From contig QMVI01000001.1 in NCBI GenBank assembly GCA_003661015.1, positions 1 through 30,865 of the forward strand: a DNA stretch of 30,865 bases, in the 5' to 3' direction. The DNA is from Methanosarcinales archaeon (GTDB lineage: Archaea; Halobacteriota; Methanosarcinia; DSM-18856; Methermicoccaceae). How positions within the stretch are numbered: the stretch's first letter is position 1; each line of letters begins with the position of its first letter. A program made the translations under genes and the position numbers. The notes under the pieces are model-generated. The model saw nothing but the letters and a program-made list of their open reading frames with translations. It was not told the origin of the DNA and did not search any database. Shown here piece after piece: positions 8,343 to 16,515 of this stretch.

Positions 8343-9557
8343 TTGGCTGATTCGTTGTGTATGTACTTTCAACTCCACCAACCTTGGAGACTGAAATGGT
8401 TCTGGCCCGGAGACCCCTATGACAACAGAGAACGTTATTTTGATTATCCTCTAACACGTTCGATATTTGAGAAGGTTGCATCAAGATGTTATTTCCCAGC
8501 CACTCAACTCCTTCTCGATATGGTAAGAGAACACGATTTCAAATTCTCTCTTTCGATCACAGGTACCCTTATTGAACAGTGTGAGTTGTGGGAACCAAAA
8601 CTGATAAAACTGTTTGAAGAACTCATTTCGACAGAGAAAGTTGAGCTGTTGGGCGAGACTTACTACCATTCACTGTCATCTCTGTTTGAAGACAGAGCAG
8701 AATTCAGGGATGAGATTGAGGAACATAGAAATGCACTCCTCAAATTAGGATATGAACCCACAGGGTTCAGAAATACCGAACTTATATACAACAACTCGAT
8801 TGCCTCATTTGCCCGTGAGATGGGATACAGAAGTATTATGACCGAAGGAGTGGGATGGGTGCTCGGGAATCGCTCCCCCAACCATGTTTATAAGGCAAAA
8901 GGCTCAAACATCAGGGTGCTACCGAGAAACTACATGCTTTCTGATGATATAGGATACAGGTTCTCTGCAAAATGGTGGAGTGAGTATCCACTGACAGCAA
9001 CGAAATGGGCTCAATGGGTTGCAGAGTGTGAGGGTGATGTGGTTTTTGTGTTTATCGACTATGAAACGTTTGGAGAACATCACCCACAACACACTGGCAT
9101 CCTCGATTTCTTACGTCATCTTCCGACCGAGCTTGAAAGAGCTGGTGTGAGCTGTCTCACCCCGTCAGAGGTTGTTGAGGAGTATGCACCTGTGGGGGAA
9201 ATCGATGTGCCTGAGTTCAGCACAATATCTTGGGCAGATAGTGAGAGGGATGTGAGTGCTTGGCTTGGCAATGAGATGCAGAGAATGTGTTTTGAGGAGG
9301 CAAAGCTACTCAGACCCTATGTGATTGAGAGTGTGCCAGAATTTGTCTGGATATGGAGAAGACTTCTGACCTCAGACCACCTCTATTATATGAGTACAAA
9401 GGCACTCTCGGATGGTGATGTCCATGCATACTTTAGCACCTATCCTTCTCCATTTGATGCAGCGCTGAACTACATGGCTTGTGTATGTGATTTAAAGGCA
9501 AAGGTATTTAGAGAAAAAGCAGCAGAGAAGCAGAGAAAAGCTGAGAGGATGAAATAA
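8343..9557 (+). CDS. Glycoside hydrolase family 57 (alpha-amylase type)
   Basis: GH57 enzymes cut or rearrange alpha-glucans with retention of configuration, and this copy looks active. From TTG at 8343 the product is 404 residues: CMYFQLHQPWRLKWF (conserved region 1, HQP), GTLIEQCELWEP, then GFRNTELIYN carrying the expected nucleophile Glu (near residue 146), and FIDYETFGEHHPQHTG carrying the acid/base Asp (near 239). The C-terminal part has the helical LTSDHLYYMSTKALSDGDVH segment typical of archaeal GH57 amylases. No signal peptide is seen, so it should act on intracellular glycogen-like glucan. The exact activity (amylase, transferase or branching) is not resolved. It is tightly packed between its degenerate paralogue and the ACT-V4R gene. 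Confidence 0.9.
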   Translation: MADSLCMYFQLHQPWRLKWFWPGDPYDNRERYFDYPLTRSIFEKVASRCYFPATQLLLDMVREHDFKFSLSITGTLIEQCELWEPKLIKLFEELISTEKVELLGETYYHSLSSLFEDRAEFRDEIEEHRNALLKLGYEPTGFRNTELIYNNSIASFAREMGYRSIMTEGVGWVLGNRSPNHVYKAKGSNIRVLPRNYMLSDDIGYRFSAKWWSEYPLTATKWAQWVAECEGDVVFVFIDYETFGEHHPQHTGILDFLRHLPTELERAGVSCLTPSEVVEEYAPVGEIDVPEFSTISWADSERDVSAWLGNEMQRMCFEEAKLLRPYVIESVPEFVWIWRRLLTSDHLYYMSTKALSDGDVHAYFSTYPSPFDAALNYMACVCDLKAKVFREKAAEKQRKAERMK

Positions 9558-9590
9558 ATGGATATGGATAGTAAAAATAAATAGACCAAT

Positions 9591-10367
9591 ATGAAAGAGG
9601 AGTTGGGGGAGAAATGGGAGGGGAGAGATGTTGCATTATGGCACAGAGGAAAAACACTTGCGTGGTTGAAAATTCTGACCTTTGATAGGATAGGGGTTGT
9701 GCATCGAATCAGTGATGTACTTGTGTCTCATGATGTGAACCAGAGATTCGGTTATTTCACAGCTTTTGACAAAAACGGTAAGTATGTGTCTCTTGTTGAA
9801 TTGCCTCCGAACGTTGATGTTGTGGAGCTCGTGAATGAACTAAAGAAGGTTGATGATGTTTTGGATGTGGAGTATGAGGTCAGAGAGGGATTTTGCTTCC
9901 AGAATAATGAGTTCCCCCTCTATATTTTGGGTGAGAGGGCTGTAATCTTCAGGGCGGAAATGATATCAGAGCTGTTTGGGATGATATCTGCGAGCTTCCC
10001 ACAGGCTGAGGGCTTCATGAATCTGTGTGGTATGAAAAGCGGTGTGAGAGTTGCACAGATTGTCGAGGGGATGATTGAAGTTGAGCCAAGCAAGAGATTG
10101 AAGCTTCTTGAAGAGATAGTTCCTTTTGTGGGCTGGGGAAGGTGTGAAGTGGTTTTTGAAAGCAATGGAAGTGAAGGAAAAGACAGAGAATCTTTTTCAC
10201 TTGCAATAATCACACACGACTCATTCCTAACGAGTAGTATAGAGTCTCATCATCCAGTGTGTGTTTATCTGGGTGGCTTCTATACAGGGTATGTGAGTTA
10301 TGTGTTGGGTAGAAGGGTATACGCTCGTGAGACAATGTGTATGGCAAAGGGAGACCCGTACTGTTAG
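9591..10367 (+). CDS. ACT-V4R two-domain sensor-like protein ending at a TAG that may be read through
   Basis: The N-terminal part (about residues 20-100) resembles an ACT domain (WLKILTFDRIGVVHRISDVL). The C-terminal part matches V4R, a small-ligand or metal-binding domain: CVYLGGFYTGYVSYVLGRR, then MCMAKGDPYC. The apparent stop is TAG at 10365, directly after the GDPYC cysteine. V4R domains normally continue a few residues further ('C-E-F/H-..'), and the frame continues after the TAG as HVLKSVSK to TGA at 10392-10394. If TAG is decoded, the CDS is 9591-10394. The start is also uncertain: ATG at 9591 has no Shine-Dalgarno, while in-frame ATG at 9558 has GAGAGG upstream but would need another TAG (9582) to be read. 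The role is unknown; its position suggests control of glucan degradation. Confidence 0.72.
   Translation: MKEELGEKWEGRDVALWHRGKTLAWLKILTFDRIGVVHRISDVLVSHDVNQRFGYFTAFDKNGKYVSLVELPPNVDVVELVNELKKVDDVLDVEYEVREGFCFQNNEFPLYILGERAVIFRAEMISELFGMISASFPQAEGFMNLCGMKSGVRVAQIVEGMIEVEPSKRLKLLEEIVPFVGWGRCEVVFESNGSEGKDRESFSLAIITHDSFLTSSIESHHPVCVYLGGFYTGYVSYVLGRRVYARETMCMAKGDPYC
10365..10367 (+). other. TAG at the end of the V4R domain, possible sense codon
   Basis: This TAG follows the last V4R cysteine. Eight sense codons and then TGA follow in the same frame. It could be a true stop, or decoded to complete the last strand of the domain. Confidence 0.45.
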
Positions 10368-10415
10368 CATGTGCTTAAGAGTGTTAGCAAATGAGGTAAT
10401 TTGTGGTTGATTAAA

Positions 10416-12254
10416 ATGGAGCTAAGACATCCGAATGCCATTATCGGAAACGAGAGCACACTTGTGGGGGTTGGTGAACGAGGGGAGATATTCTGTTTAT
10501 TTGCTCCCAGAAAGGATTAGTCCCAGCATGTTCATGACCTTCTTTTCTGTGTGCATGATGGTACGCCACACTGGACCAACGACCCAGAATGGCGCACACA
10601 TCAGAACTACGTCGGGGACAGTGCTGTGTTGAGAACAGAGCTCCATCGCAATAACATGAATCTTGAGTTTTTTGATTTTGTGCCCCCACATCTCCCCGTA
10701 TTTGTGAGGAGGGTGAGAATAACCTCGGACACAGAGTTCTCTGGAAAGTTATTTTGTTATGTTGATTTGAATGTATGCGAGAGGACAGAGAAGAATGCAG
10801 CGTATTATTCAAAGCCAATGTTTGTTCAGTACTGGCACAAGCATTACATTGGTGTTCTACCCTCCCTCCCACCAGACGAATGGCAGGTTGGGAAGCTACT
10901 CCATCGCATGTGGTGGGTGGATGCCAGACAGGAGATTGAGGAAGGAAGACTTGGGAGATTGCTGGAGAATTTGGGGAATGTGAATGCAGGTTTGGGATGG
11001 AGATTGGAGTTATCTCCAAATGATGTTTTTGAGCTTTACCTCTATGTTGGATACGCAGAAAAGAGAGGGATAGTAGAGAGTACATTACAAGGAATCGAAT
11101 TTAAACCATTGTTAAAGAGAACTTTGGATTACTGGAGAGGAATCATGTCCTGTCTATCTCCCCCCTCATCTGTTTCACACCTTCCCGTATCCGACCTTTC
11201 TCTTTCATACAAGAAGCTCTACAATCGCTCAATAATCACCCTGCATCTCTTGTTGGATTCAGGTGGAGGCTTCATAGCCTGCCCCGAATTTGACCATTAC
11301 TATGAGGTTAGTGGTGGGTATGGTTATTGCTGGAACAGAGATGGTGTGGAGATGGCAAGAGCGTTGTGGAAGGCAGGGTTTGAACATCCGCTCATATCAT
11401 TTCTAAGTTGGTGTAAGAGAACACAACTACTCAATGGTTCATGGTTTCAAAGATACTGGCTCGACGGTGAGCCAGCTCCTTCATGGGGGAATTTTGAACA
11501 CTCAACACAGTTCGATGAAACCGCATCCACAGTCCATTTAATGGCGAAATATGCCCTCTCACTGCCAGAAGAGAGGAAAAAAAGTTTTATGAGGTCTTAT
11601 GGGGGGTGCATAGAGAAAGCTTGCGATTATCTGATGGAAAAAACGTCTGACACCCTTCACGATCCCTGTATAGATTTGTGGGAGAGCAGTTATGGGGTGT
11701 TTACATATACAACTGCATCGATTATCGCAGCTCTACGAGATGCTGGCACCTTCATGGGTAGGGAGGATTGGGTTGAGAAGTCTGAGCGTCTGAGAGAGGG
11801 GATGGAAGAGCTTTGGCTTGGGGATTATTATGCGAAGGGAGTGGTGGATGAAGAGTTATGTGAAGAGGTAGATGCGAGCATACTCGGCACAATTACACCT
11901 TTTGAGATAATTGAGAGAGATAGAGCTTTGAAAGTTGTGGATAGCGTTGAGAGAAATCTGGGTGTTGAAACTGCGAGGGGGAGAGCAATCAAGAGATATG
12001 AGAGTGATGTGTATGTGGGGGGGAATCCATGGGTTGTAACAACGCTTTGGCTTGCAAAAGCCATGCTCAAATTGGGTTTGAGGGATAGAGCTATGGAGTA
12101 CATGGAATGGGCTTCGAAGACAACCACATCCAGTGGTCTTCTTGCAGAGCAGGTGAATCTGAATGGAGAGCCAGTGTGGGCGATTCCACTTGGCTGGAGT
12201 TGTTCTGAGTTCATTGAGTGTTTTATTGAGGCGACACAACATGTTCGTGTTTGA
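10416..12254 (+). CDS. GH15 glucoamylase-like enzyme with one in-frame TAG (probable decoded amber)
   Basis: The enzyme would release glucose from non-reducing ends of alpha-glucan. From ATG at 10416 the frame gives ELRHPNAIIGNESTLVGVG and then CLFAPRKD, TAG at codon 35, then SQHVHDLLFCVHDGTPHW and an uninterrupted run to TGA at 12252. Total length is 612 residues counting the TAG, normal for archaeal GH15 proteins. GH15 marks after the TAG are SGGYGYCWNRDG, GSWFQRYWLDGEPAPSWGNF, LWESSYG (the region of the general acid Glu) and LAEQVNLNGEPVW followed by PLGWS (the region of the general base Glu). An annotator treating TAG as stop would start at ATG 10551 and lose the conserved N-terminal strands. 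The gene overlaps the debranching gene by 14 bases. No signal peptide is seen. Family call firm; decoding of the TAG is an inference. Confidence 0.85.
10518..10520 (+). other. In-frame TAG, codon 35 of the GH15 gene
   Basis: The family reading continues directly across it: FAPRKD before and SQHVHDLLFCVHDG after. From memory of archaeal GH15 proteins this position is often Tyr in a 'D-Y-x-Q-H-V' motif, one base away from TAG. No frameshift is present nearby. Confidence 0.75.
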
Positions 12255-14055
12255 TTCTCCGGGACTGGACGAGAGAGAATGGCTCATTACGAATGGCATT
12301 GGGGGGTATGCTTCTTCCACACTTGTAGGTGCAAACACAAGAACGTATCATGGTCTGCTTATTGCCTCACTCCCTTATTTGAGGAGGTACATGGTTCTTA
12401 GTTCTCTTGATGAGGTTGTTGAGGGGCATGAACTTGCAACACACTTCTATGTCGGTGCAACCCATCCACAAGGCTACAAGTTGATAAAAAGAGTGGAAGT
12501 GATGCCAGAGAAGGTGAGATGGGTATATGCACTTAAAAAGAACTCGGATGAAAATGTTGTTAGGGAACTGAGTATGTTGCATGGTAGAAACTCGGTTGTT
12601 GTTGATTACTGGGTGCCGAGGAGTTCTGTGCAGGTGAAGCCTCTCGTAGGATTTAGGAGCATACATGCCACAATGGAAGACACAACATTCGAGCAGATAC
12701 CACGAAAGCATTCCGTGTATGTAAAGTTTGGAGGATATGAACTGAGGTTGTGTGCGAGCAGAGGTGCATATCACCCAGAGGATTGCACATACTACAACTT
12801 CAGATATCCAAGAGAGGAGGAAAGAGAACTGAATAGTGTTGAGAATCTTTTTTGTCCCGGGACATTTGTTTTGGAGGATGTCGAATCATTCAGAATAACA
12901 GCCACCTTGGTGAATAGCAGTGCGTGCAATACACTCAATATCGACTCTCACCAACATGATTCGTAGTTCGTTGTCAGAATACCGCACACAACCATAATTG
13001 CAGGATACCACTGGTTTTCTGAGTGGGGAAGAGATGCGTTGATATCTCTGCCGGGATTGACTCTTGCTTAGGACAGGTTTGATACCGCCAAGCAAATCCT
13101 TTCACATCTCTCCTCCCACATCAAAAAAGGACTTGTTCCACTGTATTTTGATGAGAATGGAACCCCGCATTACAATTCAGTCGATACTTCTTTATGGTTT
13201 GTATATGCACTCGATAGGTACATAGACTATACGGGAGATGTGTCATTTGGGGTGGAGTTGGTACCTCGTCTTCTTGAAATCATCAGATGGTATGTAGATG
13301 GGACAGACCATGGCATAAAGGTGGGTGGGGATGGGCTTGTGTCGTGTGGAGCAAGATTGACATGGATGGATGGGGATGTTGATGGGATGCCAGTGACCCC
13401 AAGAAATGGAAAGCCATGCGAGGTTAATGCACTCTGGCACAATGCTCTTTGTGTGGTTTCAGCTCTGTGTGAGGAAGCAGGGAGGGATGTGTGGTTTGGG
13501 GAGTACATTGACAGAGTGAGGGAAAATTATTGGAAGTTTTGGAATGATGAGTTTGAATGTCTTTTTGATGTAATAGACCCACATGATGAGTCCCCAAGAC
13601 CGAATCAGGTAATCGGGTTTTTGTTTGAATTGAAAAACAATCACAATCATAAGCTGAAAGGTAATCAGAAAAATATTATTCCACACCCAAAGAAAGTTGT
13701 TGAGTTCGTTCAGAGGAATCTTCTAACATCCAGAGGATTAAGAACGCTTGCTCCATGGTACAGAGGATATAAGGGGAGGTACGTAGGGGGATGGAATGAT
13801 AGAAATCTTGCATACCATCAGGGAAGCGTATGGACATGGCTTCTCGGACCGTTTGTGAGGGGGTACACTGGGGTAAAATCCACAACACAATTGCCCAAGA
13901 AACTTCTCCTTGGCTTTCTCCCGCATCTTGAAGAGGCAGGGATAGGCACAGTTTCTGAACTTTTTGATGGAGACGAGCCCCACATCCCGAGGGGATGTAT
14001 TTCACAGGCGTGGAGTGTTGCCGAGTTGTTGAGATGCTGTGTGGAGGATGTGTAG
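12241..14055 (+). CDS. Glycogen debranching enzyme (amylo-alpha-1,6-glucosidase type) with two in-frame TAGs
   Basis: The enzyme would remove alpha-1,6 branches from glycogen-like glucan. From ATG at 12241, residues 1-240 are the N-terminal debranching domain (LITNGIGGYASSTLVGAN, RTYHGLLIASL, VLSSLDEVVEG). TAG is codon 242, then FVVRIPHTTIIAGYHWF and SEWGRDALISLPGLTLA, TAG is codon 277, then DRFDTAKQILSHL, VPLYFDENGTPHYNSVDTSL and the (alpha/alpha)6 catalytic domain with CEVNALWHNAL, GWNDRNLAYHQGSVWTW and ISQAWSVAELLR. The AGYHWF-EWGRD signature, among the most conserved in the family, lies between the two TAGs. The total of 604 residues is normal. The apparent stop is also TAG (14053); the frame would continue ten sense codons to TAA at 14086. 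It is the last gene of the glucan cluster. Confidence 0.86.
12964..12966 (+). other. In-frame TAG, codon 242 of the debranching gene
   Basis: It sits at the junction between N-terminal and catalytic domains, just before FVVRIPHTTIIAGYHWF. Homologous sequence is in the same frame on both sides. Confidence 0.78.
13069..13071 (+). other. In-frame TAG, codon 277 of the debranching gene
   Basis: It lies between LISLPGLTLA and DRFDTAKQIL, within the segment that reads 'LPGLTLxTGRfeeAkeIL' in relatives as I remember them. Homology is continuous in the same frame. Confidence 0.78.
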
Positions 14056-14093
14056 GGTGGAGCCCCTGAAAGCTGGAGAGCAAAATAAACAAA

Positions 14094-14103
14094 AAATACT
14101 TAA
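14094..14103 (+). promoter_or_regulatory. Possible TATA box of the response-regulator gene
   Basis: The sequence aaatacttaa after an A-rich stretch is centred about 28 bases before ATG 14127. No Shine-Dalgarno precedes that ATG, so a leaderless transcript is plausible. Confidence 0.35.
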
Positions 14104-14126
14104 CCAACCCAGTAGATATCTCAACG

Positions 14127-15476
14127 ATGAAGGTGCTGGTCGTTGATGACGAGGCAAGCGTTCGAACATATTTGAAGACACTACTCGAGAGCGATGGGTA
14201 TGAGGTTTTGACAGCCTCGTCTGTGGAGGATGCCATTAAGAAATTTGAGAAAGAGGAATTTGATGTTGTGATTCTTGATTTAGTTCTCAATAAGGAAGAT
14301 GGTTATGAGTTGCTCAAGGTGATGAAGAGAAAAGACCCGAGCGTCCCTGTAATCGTCATAACAGGTTATGCTTCAATCGATAGTGCTGTTTCAACCCTCA
14401 AAGAAGGTGCATACGACTATATAACAAAGCCATTCAAGGCGGAAACGATACTGAACACCGTCAGAAAAGCTGTTGAATGGAGAGAGATGTTCCTCGAACT
14501 TGAACAGAGGAGAAAAGAGTTGTCGGAGTCAAAGAAAAGATATCAGACATTGTTTGATGAGATATCTGATGCTGTCCTCGTTTTTGATTCGGTTGGAAGG
14601 ATTGTTGATGCAAACGTGTTTGCAACCCGTCTTTTCGGATATTCGAAGGAAGAACTTCTTGGTATGAACATATTTGATTTGTATGGAGAAGAGGGTTATG
14701 CAGAGGTCTCTCCTTCCATTATGAAAGGATTTTCAGCTTACTTTGAACTCGAACTGAAAAGAAAAGATGGCTCCACAATTGTGGGCGAGATGAGTGCGAG
14801 AGGACTCGAACTTGGTGGGGAGAGATACTATCAGGCAGTAATAAGGGATATAACACAGAGAAAGTCTCTTGAACAGACTCTCGAGAGGGAGAAAGAAGAG
14901 AGCAAAGAATATGCTGAGATTGTGAAGAGTTTTGTTAGTTCTGAACTCAAAAAAGCTGTTGAATGTGTTGAGAATGAACTTGCCCGTGAGCGTGTAGAGA
15001 GAGTAATATCGTTTGTAGAAAACACACATCTCTGGAGAAAGGAACATCCAGTAGTTGAGATGGAGTTGGATGAGGTGGTAGAGAGGGCGGTTCAACGTTT
15101 TAAGCGGTTCTATCCGAGGGCAAGTGTCTGGGTTGAGCAAAGTGGTCTTTCTGTTATGGCAAATCCTCTGTTTGAGGAGGTGATACTTCAGCTCCTTGAA
15201 TATTCTGCTGAGAGAGGAGAAGGGGTTGTGCATGTTGATATAGCTGCAAAGAGCCTCAATGACGAGATAATACTTACAATGACGGACAACGCTCCAGCCC
15301 CACCAGAGGAGGAAAGGGAAAGATTACAGAAAAATCCGAGAGAACTCTCAGATTTCCATCTTTATCTGGCAAAGAAGTTGGGAGAGGACATTGTGGATAT
15401 GAAGATTGAGGAGCTGGTTGAAGGAGAACCGAACAGAGGCACGAAAACAACACTCATATTGAAGAGAGAGTTGTGA
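14127..15476 (+). CDS. REC-PAS protein with a degenerate histidine-kinase module
   Basis: The 449-residue signalling protein starts with a canonical receiver domain (residues 1-125: VLVVDDE, phospho-acceptor Asp about 51 in VILDLVL, VITGYAS, Lys in TKPFK). A PAS domain follows (about 140-255: LFDEISDAVLVFDSVGRIVD, then YYQAVIRDITQRK), then a coiled linker and an HATPase-like end. The kinase part lacks expected residues: there is no His at the dimerisation-helix position (IVKSFVSSELKKAV), the N-box reads LLEYSAERG without Asn, the G1 box is DNAPAPP instead of DxGxG, and the G2 glycines are missing (SDFHLYLAKKLG). It is probably a non-catalytic sensor or scaffold that can be phosphorylated on REC. 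It follows the glucan cluster, and its 3' end overlaps the rpa gene on the other strand by 23 bases. Confidence 0.82.
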   Translation: MKVLVVDDEASVRTYLKTLLESDGYEVLTASSVEDAIKKFEKEEFDVVILDLVLNKEDGYELLKVMKRKDPSVPVIVITGYASIDSAVSTLKEGAYDYITKPFKAETILNTVRKAVEWREMFLELEQRRKELSESKKRYQTLFDEISDAVLVFDSVGRIVDANVFATRLFGYSKEELLGMNIFDLYGEEGYAEVSPSIMKGFSAYFELELKRKDGSTIVGEMSARGLELGGERYYQAVIRDITQRKSLEQTLEREKEESKEYAEIVKSFVSSELKKAVECVENELARERVERVISFVENTHLWRKEHPVVEMELDEVVERAVQRFKRFYPRASVWVEQSGLSVMANPLFEEVILQLLEYSAERGEGVVHVDIAAKSLNDEIILTMTDNAPAPPEEERERLQKNPRELSDFHLYLAKKLGEDIVDMKIEELVEGEPNRGTKTTLILKREL

Positions 15477-16515
15477 GACTTGTGCTACTAAGCTCGTTTT
15501 CATGGCAGAGGCAGAACATCACCTTTATCATCTCTCCAAGTTCAACATCGGTTAAAAGGTCAATAGCTTCATCCCACATGGTCAGTCTCACTCGTGCATC
15601 TGGTCGGTTGGCATCCGATAGATAAATTGTACATCTCCTTCCTTGTGTTCCGTCCCTTCGTATGAAAACTCTCTCCTCATCGATTCCAGTAAGCACACCC
15701 TCAACACAGACCAGTCCATCCTCAAGTTTTGAGGGGGTGAGATACTTCACACTCTGTTCTATCTCTTTTTGTTCCACGCCCTTTTCACTCCTCTTTACAC
15801 CACCAAACGCATGTAGTCTCATATTCCTCAACATCGCTCCCCTGACCTCAATTGTGTCCCCCTCCATGATTTCTACATCATCACCCCACAAAACGAGTAG
15901 TGCCAGCCTTTTTCCATCCCCCACAACCACCTCTCTGAACCTCTTTGAGTTTCTCACCATGGGTTTTGATATTTTGACAACCCTCACAAGCAAGTCAACC
16001 TTGGAACCATCATCGATTTCTTTTAATCTCTCGATGGACACCGGTTCAAACGAAGGTTCGAGAAAATGGTCAAGAGGAGTTATATTCCCATCCTTAGATA
16101 TGTGTAGTTCTCCATCTCTCAACGAGCCAGTAAATGTGTAGCTCACCCCCTCTTTTATAACTCCCCGAGAAACGAGGTCTGAAACCTCGTCCCACAGAAC
16201 AACTCTGAGCCTTGCCCCCTCATCTCCAACCATAAGGCTGGCAACCTTTCCCTGTGAGCCATCTTTTCGTGTGAATGTTCTAACTCTCCCAATCGATATC
16301 ACACAAGCATCAACTGATACCCATCCCTTTTCGGGGAGTCCATCTATCGACGAGGAGCTGATTTTGAGGTCATGTGCAATCAACATCAGTGCAGTCTCCT
16401 CATCACACAGTCCCCCCAGTCTCTTGAATTTTTCTTCCATAAGAGCTGACAATTCGTCTTCGGATATAACCGCGAGAATCCTTTTTTTCAGATTCTCGGC
16501 GTCCATTGTTTTCAT
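15454..16515 (-). CDS. RPA-like single-stranded DNA-binding protein (several OB folds)
   Basis: The 353-residue protein shows repeated archaeal RPA OB-fold signatures: GRVRTFTRKDGSQGKVASL followed by GARLRVVLWDE (first OB, residues about 70-150), a second around LLVRVVKISKPMV and ALLVLWGDD, and a third around VFIRRDGTQGRRC and ARVRLTMWDEA. No C-terminal zinc finger is present. The last 20 residues (FCLCHENELSSTSLTTLSSI) do not look like the closing strands of an OB fold, and this stretch is antisense to the end of the response-regulator gene. The ATG overlaps the alaS stop as ATGA, so it is translated with alaS. It binds single-stranded DNA in replication and repair. Confidence 0.85.
   Translation of the reverse strand: MKTMDAENLKKRILAVISEDELSALMEEKFKRLGGLCDEETALMLIAHDLKISSSSIDGLPEKGWVSVDACVISIGRVRTFTRKDGSQGKVASLMVGDEGARLRVVLWDEVSDLVSRGVIKEGVSYTFTGSLRDGELHISKDGNITPLDHFLEPSFEPVSIERLKEIDDGSKVDLLVRVVKISKPMVRNSKRFREVVVGDGKRLALLVLWGDDVEIMEGDTIEVRGAMLRNMRLHAFGGVKRSEKGVEQKEIEQSVKYLTPSKLEDGLVCVEGVLTGIDEERVFIRRDGTQGRRCTIYLSDANRPDARVRLTMWDEAIDLLTDVELGEMIKVMFCLCHENELSSTSLTTLSSI

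Noticed and set aside
10416..14055. Simple pseudogene explanation for the GH15 and debranching genes
   Set aside because: All internal stops are TAG, no frameshift exists, and conserved motifs survive on both sides and between the stops. Kept only as the alternative hypothesis.
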